From NCBI RefSeq assembly GCF_001693815.1, contig NZ_MBQD01000025.1:1-64000 (forward strand): 64,000 bases of DNA. The letters run 5' to 3'. The stretch is from Tessaracoccus lapidicaptus. Its GTDB lineage: Bacteria > Actinomycetota > Actinomycetes > Propionibacteriales > Propionibacteriaceae. Shown piece after piece: positions 1 to 8,418 of this stretch (position 1 is the first letter of the stretch; the number at the start of each line of letters is the position of its first letter). The notes beneath the pieces are model-generated. The model did not search any database. It was not told the origin of the DNA and saw only the letters and a list, made by a program, of their open reading frames with translations. A program made the position numbers and the translations under genes.

Positions 1-39
1 AAGCGCACGGGGTCTGATTGTACCGGGGCCGCGCCCTCC

Positions 40-147
40 GGCCCCCCTCGTCGCCCCACCCCCCCTCACACCGCCCCCCCCCTCCCTCACACCGCCCCCC
101 CACCCAACCGACACCGCCCCCACCCCAACCGACACCCACCACCTCTG
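40..147. other. C-rich low-complexity stretch
   Basis: The plus strand here is almost only C with A/T spacers. It contains two near copies of CCCTCACACCGCCCCCC followed by two copies of a CCAACCGACACC-type unit. The opposite strand therefore has several G-runs. I see no gene in positions 1-318 apart from this stretch and the 76-bp repeat that follows; the open frames across it are compositional artefacts. Confidence 0.6.
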
Positions 148-223
148 GCACGACACGCCGTCGAACTGCCACGCCGACGGCGTATGGCGCCTCGACGCCC
201 GCGGAAGCCTGTCATTCGTGCTG
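148..223 (+). repeat. 76-bp dispersed repeat (family A), copy 1
   Basis: The copy starts GCACGACACGCCGTCGAA and ends CTGTCATTCGTGCTG. The same ends, exactly 76 bp apart, occur at 30158-30233 and, inverted, at 27042-27117 and 27150-27225. The outer 6 bp (GCACGA/TCGTGC) are complementary. The middle of about 42 bp differs between copies. I do not know a named family for it. Confidence 0.75.
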
Positions 224-318
224 CCGACGGCGCCGGCACCACCTCCGATCGCGCCCCCATTCCGCCCGACGGCGCCGCCGCCGCGGGTAGCGTGAAGGGC
301 ACGCACGAAGGAGCGCCC

Positions 319-1299
319 ATGAGCAACGTCGAAGCCGCACCCCAGTTCGTCGACTGCGAGCACCACACCCACCCGCCGACGGACGTCCAGCACCTTGCGC
401 CCAAGCTGGTCGCGCTGGGCGAGGGGCCGGACGCGATGACCGTCCGCCGCACGCTCCCACAGCTGGAGCGCTCCTTCGTCGGCGCCTGGTGCTTCGCCGA
501 CCACTACGGGCCCAACCTCGTGGAGGCGACCGGCGGCATGGACGTGGCGCCGCACCCGCACACGTCACTGCAGACCGTCAGCTGGCTGTTCGACGGCGAG
601 ATCGAACACCGCGACTCCGGCGGCGTCCACGACCTCGTCCGCCCAGGCGAAGTCAACCTCATGACCTCGGGTCACGGCATCTCGCACTCCGAGGTCACCA
701 CCAAGCAGACGGGCTACCTGCACGGCGTCCAGCTGTGGGTGGTGCTGCCCGACCACGCCAAGGACATCGAGCGCGGCTTCCAGCATCACCGCCCGGACGT
801 CGTCGACGTCCCCGGCGGCACCGCGCGCGTCATGGTGGGCGGCCTCGCCGGCGCGACGTCGCCCATCGTCACGGAGACGGGCCTCCTCGGAGCCGAGGTC
901 GTGCTCCGTCCCGGCGCCACGTGGGAGTTCGACGTCGCCCCAGGCTTCGAGCACGGCGTGCTGGTCGACATCGGCGCCGTCGAGATGGACGGCGTCCTCA
1001 TCGAGAAGGACGCCATGGGGGTGCGCGACGCCGGCCTGGGCCACCTGCGGCTGTCCAATCCCACCGACGGCGACGTGCGGCTGATGCTGCTCGGCGGCGA
1101 GCCGTTCGAGGAGGGCATCGTCATGTGGTGGAACTTCATCGGCCGCAGCCACGAGGAGATCGTGGAGCTCAGGGACGCCTGGCAGGCGGGCGACGACCGG
1201 TTCGGCGACGTCGACGGCTACCGCGGGGCCTTCCGTCGGCTCGAGGCACCACCCCTGCCGACGACGAGGCTCAAGCCCCGCTTCCGCCGTCGCCGCTGA
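319..1299 (+). CDS. Pirin family protein
   Basis: This encodes a bicupin pirin of 326 aa. Pirins are iron-containing cupins acting as quercetinase-like dioxygenases or regulators; the substrate here is unknown. The N-terminal cupin shows the pirin signature HPHTSLQTVSWLFDGEIEHRDS followed by GEVNLMTSGHGISHSE, which supplies the metal-binding histidines and glutamate. The C-terminal cupin ends in a pirin-type GEPFEE segment. I chose ATG 319 because GAAGGAG lies 5 nt upstream at 307-313; an in-frame start at 184 would add a low-complexity Arg/Pro/Ala leader lying partly in repeat DNA. The gene is monocistronic and convergent with qcrB across a hairpin. Family assignment is firm; function is not. 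Confidence 0.9.
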   Translation: MSNVEAAPQFVDCEHHTHPPTDVQHLAPKLVALGEGPDAMTVRRTLPQLERSFVGAWCFADHYGPNLVEATGGMDVAPHPHTSLQTVSWLFDGEIEHRDSGGVHDLVRPGEVNLMTSGHGISHSEVTTKQTGYLHGVQLWVVLPDHAKDIERGFQHHRPDVVDVPGGTARVMVGGLAGATSPIVTETGLLGAEVVLRPGATWEFDVAPGFEHGVLVDIGAVEMDGVLIEKDAMGVRDAGLGHLRLSNPTDGDVRLMLLGGEPFEEGIVMWWNFIGRSHEEIVELRDAWQAGDDRFGDVDGYRGAFRRLEAPPLPTTRLKPRFRRRR

Positions 1300-1315
1300 C
1301 CGGCCGGACACAGGG

Positions 1316-1347
1316 GGAGGGCGCCGTCCCCCCAGACGACGCCCTCC
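1316..1347. terminator. Bidirectional hairpin between pirin and qcrB
   Basis: GGAGGGCG-c-CGTC pairs with GACG-a-CGCCCTCC, a 12-bp stem with one mismatch and a C-rich loop. It lies between two convergent genes. There is no T-run, so it may be only a weak intrinsic terminator. Confidence 0.6.
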
Positions 1348-1363
1348 TGCCTTACCTCCGCAC

Positions 1364-3145
1364 TCAGTGGTGCAAGCCGGCCCGCTCCGGTCCGTGGCCG
1401 GCGTCGGCGCCGTGCCGGGGACCCTCGATGCCGTTGATCCCAGCGCCATCCACGCCGGCCGCCCCGTGCCCATCCTCGACGGCGTGCGCCGAGTGTGAGC
1501 CCTGGTGCGCCGCCGCGGCGAGCTCCGCGGCGGAAGGCTTCGCGATGTCGTGGCCCAGGTACCACCGCGACAGTCGGGCGCGCAGCTTCGACACCCCGCC
1601 CTTCTTCCGGCGGACGCCGGACGCGTCGGTCTCGGCGCCGGGCTCCAGCACGCGGTGCTGCAGGTGCTGCGTGAGCAGGAACTGCTCCTCGTGCGACAGC
1701 GGCAGGTGCCCCTCGGAGTAGCCGCCGTCGGGGGAGCGGACGATGACGCCGTCCTCGGATCCGTGCAGGGCGCGCTCACGGTCGGCGCGCTGCAGGCTCA
1801 GCATCAGTCGCTTGGTGATGATGAACGCGATCACGGGCGCCACGAATACCGCGACCCTCATGAACACCGTGATGGCGTTGAGGTCGAGCGCGAAGCGGGT
1901 GGCGATGATGTCGTTGCCACCGGCGAGCCAGAACATGGCGTACGACGTCATGCCCGCGACACCGAGCGCGGTGCGCGTCGGAGCGTTCCGCGGCCGGTCC
2001 AGCAGGTGGTGTTCGCGCTTGTCGCCGGTGATCCACTGCTCGATGAACGGCCACAGCCCGAGGCCGGTGAACAGCACGCCCATCAGGCCGACGCCCGGCA
2101 GGAACACGCTCCACGTCCAAGTGGTGCCGAGGATGTGCGTTTCGAGCGCCGGGATGATGCGGATGGCGCCTTCGACCCAGCCCATGTACCAGTCGGGCTG
2201 CGAGCCGGCCGTCACCTTCGCCGGGTCGTAGGGGCCGTAGATCCACACCGGGTTGATCTGGAACAGGCCGCCCATGAGGACGAGGAACCCGAACACGATG
2301 AAGAAGAAGCCGCCGGCCTTCGCCGCGTAGACGGGGAACAGCGGGTAGCCGACCACGTTGTTCTCGGTGCGGCCGGGGCCGGGGTACTGGGTGTGCTTGT
2401 GGTAGACCACGAGCGCCAGGTGCGCGGAGATCAGGCCGAGCAGGATGCCGGGCACGAGCAGGATGTGCACCATGTAGAGGCGCGGGATGAGGATGTCGCC
2501 GGGGTACTCGCCGCCGAAGACGAAGAACTCGGCCCACGTCCCGATGATCGGGATGGAGCGGATGAGGCCGTCGACGAAGCGCAGGCCGGTGCCGGACAGC
2601 AGGTCGTCGGGCAGGGAGTAGCCGGCGAAGCCCGCGATGAGCGACAGCGACAGCAGCCCGACGCCGATCAGCCAGTTCACCTCGCGCGGCTTGCGGAACG
2701 CGCCGGTGAAGAACACGCGCAGCATGTGGACGGTGGCCGCCGCGACGAACAGCAGCGCCGCCCAGTGGTGGATCTGCCGCACCAGCAGGCCGCCGCGGAC
2801 GTCGAAGGAGATGTTCAGCGTCGACGCGAACGCCTCCGACACCGGCATGCCCTTGAGCAGCTGGTAGGAGCCGTCGTATTCGATCTCGGCCATCGACGGC
2901 TTGAACCAGATCGTCAGGAACACGCCGGTCAGCAGCAGCACGATGAACGAGTACAGGGCGATCTCACCGAGCAGGAACGACCAGTGATCGGGGAACACCT
3001 TGCGCAGCCCGGCGCGGCCGATCTTGGCCAGGCCGATGCGGTCGTCGGCCCACTTGACGGCCCCCGGCATCTCCCGGTTGGCGGACGGCGCCGGCTGCCC
3101 CTCGAGGACGGGAGACGTCGACGCGATGCGGGTGGGGTTGGCCAT
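1364..3145 (-). CDS. qcrB: Cytochrome bc1 complex cytochrome b subunit
   Basis: This 593-aa protein is the quinol-oxidising, haem b-carrying membrane subunit of the actinobacterial bcc complex, which passes electrons to the aa3 oxidase. Two histidine pairs for the b haems are visible in transmembrane helices (IHHWAALLFVAAATVH and HILLVPGILLGLISAH), and the quinol-site PEWY-like region reads PDWYMGW. The C-terminal 100 or so residues after the last helix are charged and probably cytoplasmic, as in other actinobacteria. ATG 3145 overlaps the qcrA stop (TGATG); a GTG codon directly before it at 3148 is an equally possible start. It is the last gene of qcrC-qcrA-qcrB. Confidence 0.96.
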   Translation of the reverse strand: MANPTRIASTSPVLEGQPAPSANREMPGAVKWADDRIGLAKIGRAGLRKVFPDHWSFLLGEIALYSFIVLLLTGVFLTIWFKPSMAEIEYDGSYQLLKGMPVSEAFASTLNISFDVRGGLLVRQIHHWAALLFVAAATVHMLRVFFTGAFRKPREVNWLIGVGLLSLSLIAGFAGYSLPDDLLSGTGLRFVDGLIRSIPIIGTWAEFFVFGGEYPGDILIPRLYMVHILLVPGILLGLISAHLALVVYHKHTQYPGPGRTENNVVGYPLFPVYAAKAGGFFFIVFGFLVLMGGLFQINPVWIYGPYDPAKVTAGSQPDWYMGWVEGAIRIIPALETHILGTTWTWSVFLPGVGLMGVLFTGLGLWPFIEQWITGDKREHHLLDRPRNAPTRTALGVAGMTSYAMFWLAGGNDIIATRFALDLNAITVFMRVAVFVAPVIAFIITKRLMLSLQRADRERALHGSEDGVIVRSPDGGYSEGHLPLSHEEQFLLTQHLQHRVLEPGAETDASGVRRKKGGVSKLRARLSRWYLGHDIAKPSAAELAAAAHQGSHSAHAVEDGHGAAGVDGAGINGIEGPRHGADAGHGPERAGLHH

Positions 3146-4209
3146 CACTGGTCACCATCCTTGAAGTCCTGGCTCGAGTCACGCTCGAAGTAGCTCGGTC
3201 CGACGGGCACCGTGAAGTCACTCTGCGCGACCAGGTAGCCATCCGCGTTGACGGTGATCGGCAGCTGCGGCAGCGCCCGGGCGGCGGGCCCGAAGACGAC
3301 GACGCCGCTGTTGCCGAGGTCGAACGTCGACTGGTGGCAGGGGCACAGCAGGTGGTGCGTCTGCCGTTCCCACAGCGAGATCGGGCAGCCGACGTGCGTG
3401 CAGATCTTCGAGTAGGCGAGGATGCCGCTGACGTGCCAGTCCTTGCGCGACTCCGGCACCTTGATCGAGTTGGGGTCCATGCGCACGACGATGATCGCGG
3501 CCTTGGCCTTGGCCTGGTGGGCCTCGACGCCGTGCAGGTCGCGCAGGTTCGCGGGCTGGGCGTTGACCAGCTGCCCGACCTCGAGCATCTCGGGGCGGAT
3601 CGGCAGCCAGTTCTCGTCGTTGAGGAGCAGGATGCCCTCGGCCCAGATGGTCCTCTCGAGGGTCTCCTCGCGCAGCCGGGCCGTCGGGTGCGGGCCCATG
3701 TCGGCGAGCAGCACGACGGCGGGCACCAGCGAGATGCCGACCGCTCCGCCCAGCGCGCCGAGCAGCAGCTTGCGACGGCGGACCGACGACTGCTCCACGC
3801 CGTCGTCCCAGAGGCCCATGACGGCGGCGCGGTCGTCGTCGGTGGAGGAGGCGGCGTGCCGCAGCTCGACGGACTCCTCGTCGCTCATGAGCACGCGCGC
3901 CCACTGGATCACCGCCACACCGATCAGCACGGCCGCGAGCCCGCCCGTGAGGCCGAAGCCGACGTTCTGCGCGTTGGCCTTCAGCAGGCCGAAGTCGATG
4001 TAGGCGTCGCGGGGGACGGCGAAGTAGATGACGACGAACGCGATCGCCAGCACCGGCACCGCGGCCAGCATCATGAGGATCGCGGCGTAGGCGCGGTTAC
4101 CGGCGCCCTTGTCGACGTCGGTGTACCGCTCGACGTGCGGCTCCAGACCCGGGTCTGGGACGCTGTGGCCGAGGTCGGGGTCCTTCACCGGCAGGTTGTC
4201 GTGGCTCAT
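3145..4209 (-). CDS. qcrA: Cytochrome bc1 complex Rieske iron-sulfur subunit
   Basis: This 354-aa protein carries the 2Fe-2S cluster that takes electrons from quinol to the QcrC haems. Near the C-terminus are both cluster-binding boxes, CTHVGC and CPCHQSTFD. The N-terminal half has three membrane segments (one near residue 45, one near 85, one near 160), the three-helix arrangement typical of actinobacterial QcrA rather than the single helix of proteobacterial Rieske proteins. A twin-arginine-like RRRKLLLGALGG stretch precedes the third helix, consistent with insertion of a folded cluster domain. The start overlaps the qcrC stop by 4 nt (ATGA), so the genes are probably translationally coupled. 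Confidence 0.97.
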   Translation of the reverse strand: MSHDNLPVKDPDLGHSVPDPGLEPHVERYTDVDKGAGNRAYAAILMMLAAVPVLAIAFVVIYFAVPRDAYIDFGLLKANAQNVGFGLTGGLAAVLIGVAVIQWARVLMSDEESVELRHAASSTDDDRAAVMGLWDDGVEQSSVRRRKLLLGALGGAVGISLVPAVVLLADMGPHPTARLREETLERTIWAEGILLLNDENWLPIRPEMLEVGQLVNAQPANLRDLHGVEAHQAKAKAAIIVVRMDPNSIKVPESRKDWHVSGILAYSKICTHVGCPISLWERQTHHLLCPCHQSTFDLGNSGVVVFGPAARALPQLPITVNADGYLVAQSDFTVPVGPSYFERDSSQDFKDGDQ

Positions 4210-5006
4210 CGGGCGCGTGCCCCCTTCTTGGCGATCCAGGTGGCGACGATGGCGAGGCCGCCGATGCCGAGAATGAAGGCCCAGAAGCCCTCGGACACGG
4301 GGCCGGCGTCACCCATGGTGAGGCCGCCGTAGTTGGGCTGTTCGTGGGCCTCGTCGAGGTAGCCGATGATCTCGCGGACGCTCTCGTCGGGCATGACGTC
4401 CTTGGAGAACGTGGGCATCTGCTGCGGGCCGGTGCGGACCGCCTCGTAGATGTGGACGGCGTCGGTCTCGACCAGCGACGGGGCGTACTTGCCGTTGGGC
4501 ATGGCGCCGCCGCCGCCGACGATGCCGTGGCATGCGGAGCAGTTGGCGCGGAAGAGGGCGCCGCCGCGGGCGATCTCCTCCTCGGTGAGGCCCTCAGGGG
4601 TGTAGGCGCTCTCGGCGGGGATCTCGGGGCCGGCGCCCAGCGTGGCGACGTAGGCGGCCACGGCCTCGATCTGCTCCTGCGAGTAGTTCACCTTGCGGGA
4701 GGGCAGCTGCGCCTGCTCACGCGCGGCGGGCATGCGGCCCGTGCCCATCTGGAAGTCGACGGCGGCCGCGCCGACGCCGATCAGCGACGGGCCCTGCGAG
4801 GTGCCCTCACCGCCGAGGCCGTGGCACGACGAGCAGGTGAAGTCGAACAGGGCCTTGCCCTCCTCGATCTGCTGCGTCATCTCGGTCTCGGCCGACGACT
4901 GCTGCGGGCTGACGACGCTGTAGCCGAGCCCGACGACCAGGAGGGCCAAGATCAGCAGCGCCGGCCGTGCGGCCGCGTGGCGCCTGAGGTTGGTCAGGAA
5001 TTTCAT
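4206..5006 (-). CDS. qcrC: Dihaem cytochrome c subunit of the bcc complex
   Basis: This 266-aa membrane-anchored cytochrome c has two CXXCH haem-attachment sites (CSSCH and CSACH), one in each of two tandem cytochrome c domains. It has an N-terminal membrane segment after MKFLTNLRRH and a C-terminal anchor (FWAFILGIGGLAIVATWI). In actinobacteria QcrC replaces soluble cytochrome c and wires the bcc complex directly to the aa3 oxidase in a supercomplex. It follows ctaE by 22 nt and leads qcrA and qcrB. Haem attachment outside the membrane needs reduced cysteines, a role the DsbA/CcdA pair at 46-48 kb could serve (inference). Confidence 0.97.
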   Translation of the reverse strand: MKFLTNLRRHAAARPALLILALLVVGLGYSVVSPQQSSAETEMTQQIEEGKALFDFTCSSCHGLGGEGTSQGPSLIGVGAAAVDFQMGTGRMPAAREQAQLPSRKVNYSQEQIEAVAAYVATLGAGPEIPAESAYTPEGLTEEEIARGGALFRANCSACHGIVGGGGAMPNGKYAPSLVETDAVHIYEAVRTGPQQMPTFSKDVMPDESVREIIGYLDEAHEQPNYGGLTMGDAGPVSEGFWAFILGIGGLAIVATWIAKKGARAR

Positions 5007-5028
5007 GTTCTTCTCCAGGTCTCGCAGC

Positions 5029-5733
5029 TCAGCGGAGGAAGTAGAGGACGCCGAACAGCAGGATCCAGATGACGTCGACGAAGTGCCAGTAGTAGGACAC
5101 GACGTGGGCGCCGACGGTCTGTTCGTGGGTGTGGGTGCGGGTCATGTAGGACCGGGCGAGGACGAACCAGAAGGCGATGATGCCGCCCAGCACGTGGAGG
5201 CCGTGGAACCCAGTGGCGAGGAAGAACACGGACCAGTACTGGTTGGTGGAGATGAAGTAGCCCTCGTTGAACAGGGTGAAGTACTCCCACACCTGGCCGG
5301 CGACGAAGACCGACCCCATGATGGCGGTGATGATGAAGCCCTGCCGCATGCCCCACTTGAGCGGGTTGAGCCAGGAGCCGGTGACCCGGCCGGCCTCGGC
5401 GGCGTTGGCGGCGAGCTGGCAGGTGACCGACGACAGCACCAGGATGGCCGTATTGATGCTGGCGAAGGTGAGGTCCAGGTGGGCGGAGTTGGTCTCCCAC
5501 AGCGACGGCACCCCGGCGGCTGCCGCGGCGTCGTTGGTGATGTTGCGGATCCAGAAGTAGGCGGCGAACAGTGCCGCGAAGAACATCAGCTCGCTGGCCA
5601 GCCACACGATCACGCCCACCGAGACGGTGTCCGGGCGGCCGAGCGGCTTGTTGAGCCGGGCTGAGGGGATCTGGTGGATCGCGCCCGTCGGCAGCTCCGC
5701 CGGTGCGGTCAGGGTGTCATGATTCGTCGCCAC
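5029..5733 (-). CDS. ctaE: Cytochrome c oxidase subunit III
   Basis: This 234-aa protein is the structural subunit III of the aa3 oxidase. It has the expected membrane helices and the family's conserved HGLHVLGG and HEQTVGAHVVSYYWHFVDVIW stretches. I chose GTG 5733, giving MATNHDTLTAP, because longer in-frame starts run through the divergent ctaG gene. An AATAAT box lies 6 nt upstream of this GTG, so the transcript is probably leaderless. It heads ctaE-qcrC-qcrA-qcrB, the standard actinobacterial order. Confidence 0.94.
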   Translation of the reverse strand: MATNHDTLTAPAELPTGAIHQIPSARLNKPLGRPDTVSVGVIVWLASELMFFAALFAAYFWIRNITNDAAAAAGVPSLWETNSAHLDLTFASINTAILVLSSVTCQLAANAAEAGRVTGSWLNPLKWGMRQGFIITAIMGSVFVAGQVWEYFTLFNEGYFISTNQYWSVFFLATGFHGLHVLGGIIAFWFVLARSYMTRTHTHEQTVGAHVVSYYWHFVDVIWILLFGVLYFLR

Positions 5734-5739
5734 GGGGTC

Positions 5740-5745
5740 ATTATT
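5740..5745 (-). promoter_or_regulatory. -10 box of ctaE-qcrCAB (leaderless)
   Basis: AATAAT on the minus strand, 6 nt before GTG 5733. It matches TATAAT at 5 of 6 positions. Confidence 0.55.
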
Positions 5746-5821
5746 GCCGTAAAAGGGCCTATAGGTCACGCCGGCCGCCGGAATAAGACCACCCCCCTCG
5801 CAGGTCGCGCAAGGGGCATGC

Positions 5822-5827
5822 GATAAT
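5822..5827 (+). promoter_or_regulatory. -10 box of ctaG-like gene (leaderless)
   Basis: GATAAT ends 6 nt before ATG 5834, which places the transcription start at the A of the start codon. There is no Shine-Dalgarno sequence. Confidence 0.65.
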
Positions 5828-5833
5828 CCGCGC

Positions 5834-6808
5834 ATGTTTGCCCGGGCTCTGGCCGTCTTTCCGCTGCACGCCAAGCCCGACGACGACATCATCCCGCTCG
5901 TGGGGTCACGGTACTTCACGGCGTGGGAGTTCCCACCGTATGCCGTTGTCACCCTCGTCGTTGTCGCGGCGCTGTACCTGTGGGGTGTGTGGACGCTGCA
6001 CCGCCGTGGGGACCGCTGGCCGGTCATGCGGACGGTGTCGTTCGTGGGCCTCGGGCTGGGCAGCATCGCGGTGGCGACGTTCAGCTTCCTCGGCGTGTAC
6101 GACACGGTCCTGTTCTGGACCCACATGATCCAGCACATGCTGCTCAACATGATCGCGCCGGTGTTCCTGGTGTTCGGCGCCCCCGCGACGCTCGCGCTCC
6201 GCGCCCTCCCGAAGCGCCCCCGGGCCGTGCTGCTGGCGGTGCTGCACTCGACGGTGGCGAAGATCCTGCTGTTCCCGCCGCTCACCACGGGGCTGATGGT
6301 GGCGAGCCCGTTCGCGCTGTACATGACCGGTTGGTACGACCTGACGCTGCGCAACGACTTCTGGCACGACTCGCTGCACTTCTACCTGGTCACCGTGGGC
6401 AGCCTGTTCTTCTTCCCGCTGCTCGGGGTGGATCCGGTGCCGATCAAGATGCCGTACCCGATCCGCATCCTGCTGTTCTTCCTCACCATGCCGTTCCACG
6501 CCTTCCTGGGTGTGACGATCATGGGGTCGACGCGGCTGATCGCGGAGGAGTGGTATCTGAGCTTCGACCGGGCGTGGGGCCTGTCGCCGATGGAGGACCA
6601 GTCGTGGGCGGGCGGCCTGATGTGGGCGACGGGTGACATCACGATGCTGGCGGCGATGATCACGATCTTCGTGCAGTGGATCAAGGACTCGAACCGCGAG
6701 GCGAAACGGGTGGACCGGGCGCTGGACCGCGAGGAGGCCCAGCGAGCCAGGCAGGCGGGTCTTGGCTACGATGACGGCAAGTACAACGCGAAGGATGGCC
6801 CACGATGA
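5834..6808 (+). CDS. Cytochrome c oxidase assembly protein, CtaG/caa3 type
   Basis: This 324-aa polytopic membrane protein belongs to the caa3_CtaG family, proposed to help copper insertion into cytochrome c oxidase. It shows about seven hydrophobic segments, the family's WTHMIQHMLLNMIAP motif with paired histidines in a helix, a later FWHDSLHFYLVTVG motif, and FLTMPFHAFLGV. The C-terminal tail is charged and cytoplasmic. It is divergent from ctaE, which fits a role in the same oxidase. The start is supported by the leaderless-type -10 box. It overlaps the next gene by 4 nt (ATGA). Confidence 0.88.
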   Translation: MFARALAVFPLHAKPDDDIIPLVGSRYFTAWEFPPYAVVTLVVVAALYLWGVWTLHRRGDRWPVMRTVSFVGLGLGSIAVATFSFLGVYDTVLFWTHMIQHMLLNMIAPVFLVFGAPATLALRALPKRPRAVLLAVLHSTVAKILLFPPLTTGLMVASPFALYMTGWYDLTLRNDFWHDSLHFYLVTVGSLFFFPLLGVDPVPIKMPYPIRILLFFLTMPFHAFLGVTIMGSTRLIAEEWYLSFDRAWGLSPMEDQSWAGGLMWATGDITMLAAMITIFVQWIKDSNREAKRVDRALDREEAQRARQAGLGYDDGKYNAKDGPR

Positions 6809-7212
6809 CCGACTCCACCGCCAAGGTGCTGGTGTTCTCCGACGACCGCACGGTCCGCGAGCAGGTCAGGCTGGCGCTCGGCCGCCGCGTGGCGAGCGAC
6901 CTGCCCGAGATCGAGGTCTTCGAGGTGGCCACGCAGGGCGCGCTGCTCAAGACGCTCGACGCGGGCACCGACTACGCGCTCATGATCTTCGACGGCAACG
7001 CCCAGCCGTCGGGCGGCTTCGGCCTGGCGCACCAGGTCAAGGAGGAGTACGCCGATTCGGCGCCCATCATGCTGCTGGTGTCGCGTGAGGCGGACGCGTG
7101 GCTGGCGTCGTGGTCGCGCGCCGAGGCGGTGGCGCCGTTCCCGATCGATCCGTTGACGATGCCCGTGCAGGCCGCCAACCTCATCCGGGCGCGCCTGGCG
7201 CAGGTGGGCTGA
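6805..7212 (+). CDS. Single-domain receiver-like protein
   Basis: This 135-aa protein resembles a CheY-like receiver without an output domain. It has an N-terminal VLVFSDDR strand with the acidic pair at residues 13-14 and a LMIFDGNA strand whose Asp occupies the phospho-acceptor position. The conserved Lys that normally precedes Pro near the end is not there: the segment reads VAPFPIDP. It may therefore be an atypical or non-phosphorylated receiver. It is coupled on both sides, overlapping ctaG-like by 4 nt and sharing one base with trpD (TGATG). No kinase is adjacent. Its role is unknown. Confidence 0.75.
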   Translation: MTDSTAKVLVFSDDRTVREQVRLALGRRVASDLPEIEVFEVATQGALLKTLDAGTDYALMIFDGNAQPSGGFGLAHQVKEEYADSAPIMLLVSREADAWLASWSRAEAVAPFPIDPLTMPVQAANLIRARLAQVG

Positions 7213-8249
7213 TGTCGGGGTACACCTGGCCGGACATCCTGACTGGCCTGGTGCGCAGCGAGGGCCTCGAGGCCACCGCCGCGACGTGGGCGCTCAACGA
7301 GATCCTCGCGGGCCGCGCGTCCGACGTGCAGATCGCGGCGCTGTTGACGGCGCTGCGGGCGAAGGGGGAGTCGGAGGACGAGATCGCCGGGATGGCGGAC
7401 TCGATGCTCGCGAACGCGCTGCCGATCGCGCTGGATCCCGACGCCGTCGACATCGTCGGCACCGGCGGTGACCGCGCGAACACCGTCAACATTTCGACGA
7501 TGGCCGCGATCGTGGCGGCCGGCGCTGGCGCGAAGGTGGTCAAGCACGGGTCGCGGGCGGCGTCGTCGATGTCCGGGACCGCCGACACCCTCGAGGCGCT
7601 GGGCGTGAAGATCGACGTCGAGCCGGCCAAGCAGGCCGTCATCCTCGACGAGGTCGGCCTGGTGTTCCTGTTTGCGCAGATGTACCACCCGGCCATGAAG
7701 AACGTGGCGGGTGTGCGCAAGGCGCTGGGCATCCAGACGACGTTCAACTTCCTCGGCCCGCTCGCCAACCCCGCCCGGCCTCGGGCGATGGCGTTGGGGG
7801 TGGCCAACGACGACGTGGCGCCGGTCGTGGCGCGCGTGCTCGCCGAGCGCGGGACGCGGGGCATGGTGTTCCGCGGCTTCGACGGCCTGGATGAGCTGAC
7901 GACGACGTCGGAGTCTGACGTGTGGATGATCGCCGAGGGGCGGGTGCATCGCACGGTGCTGAACCCGGAGGATCTGGGGCTCGAGCCCGCGGCGCCGCAT
8001 TCGCTGCAGGGCGGGGACCCGACGCACAACGCCCAGGTGGCCCGCGACGTGCTGGCCGGCACGCCGGGGCCGGTGCGCGACATCGTCGTCCTCAACGCCG
8101 CTGCCGCCATCCTCGCCTATCGGGGGATCTCGACGGTGCTGCCGCTGGTGGACCAGATGCGCGAGCCCCTGCGGGCCGCGCAGGAGGCCATCGACTCTGG
8201 CGCCGCCGCGCGCACCTTGGAGAAGTGGGTCGAGGCGACGAACCGCTAG
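7212..8249 (+). CDS. trpD: Anthranilate phosphoribosyltransferase
   Basis: This 345-aa enzyme joins anthranilate to PRPP in tryptophan synthesis. The PRPP-binding loop GTGGDRANTVNIST, the KHGSRAASSMSG segment and the anthranilate-site stretch MKNVAGVRKALGIQTTFNFL are intact. The length is normal. ATG 7212 shares its A with the stop of the receiver-like gene. No other trp gene is in the window; trpD next to ctaE is the usual actinobacterial placement rather than a trp operon. The 3' end runs into a hairpin-repeat array. Confidence 0.96.
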   Translation: MSGYTWPDILTGLVRSEGLEATAATWALNEILAGRASDVQIAALLTALRAKGESEDEIAGMADSMLANALPIALDPDAVDIVGTGGDRANTVNISTMAAIVAAGAGAKVVKHGSRAASSMSGTADTLEALGVKIDVEPAKQAVILDEVGLVFLFAQMYHPAMKNVAGVRKALGIQTTFNFLGPLANPARPRAMALGVANDDVAPVVARVLAERGTRGMVFRGFDGLDELTTTSESDVWMIAEGRVHRTVLNPEDLGLEPAAPHSLQGGDPTHNAQVARDVLAGTPGPVRDIVVLNAAAAILAYRGISTVLPLVDQMREPLRAAQEAIDSGAAARTLEKWVEATNR

Positions 8250-8252
8250 GCC

Positions 8253-8402
8253 CGCTCCCTGAGGAGGTCCCCGCCGCGAAGCGGCCGGGCCGTCTCCCCT
8301 CGCTCCCTGAGGAGGTCCCCGCCGCGAAGCGCGGGTGTCTTTCCTCGATCCCTGAGGAGGCCCCCGCCGCGAAGCGGCCGGGCCGTCTCGAAGGGTCGTC
8401 AC
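8253..8402 (+). repeat. Hairpin-repeat array (family B), 3 units
   Basis: There are three head-to-tail units, each CGCTCCCTGAGGAGG or a variant followed by a GC-rich hairpin such as CCGCCGCGAAGCGGCCGGG. The array ends with GTCTCGAAGGGTCGTCAC. It fills the gap between the convergent genes trpD and prepilin peptidase and probably acts as a bidirectional terminator or boundary. Confidence 0.8.
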
Positions 8403-8418
8403 GCAACCTTCACGCTGA

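Noticed and set aside
148-223. tRNA gene, because the family A element is 76 nt with complementary ends
   Set aside because: No cloverleaf forms: there is no D-arm, anticodon stem or T-loop in register, no CCA context, and cores differ freely between copies.
18-290. Proline-rich protein at the left edge
   Set aside because: It is a translation of the C-rich tract and the family A repeat, with no ribosome site and no recognisable domain.
184-318. N-terminal extension of the pirin
   Set aside because: The extension overlaps repeat DNA and is low complexity, whereas ATG 319 has GAAGGAG upstream and matches the pirin N-terminus.
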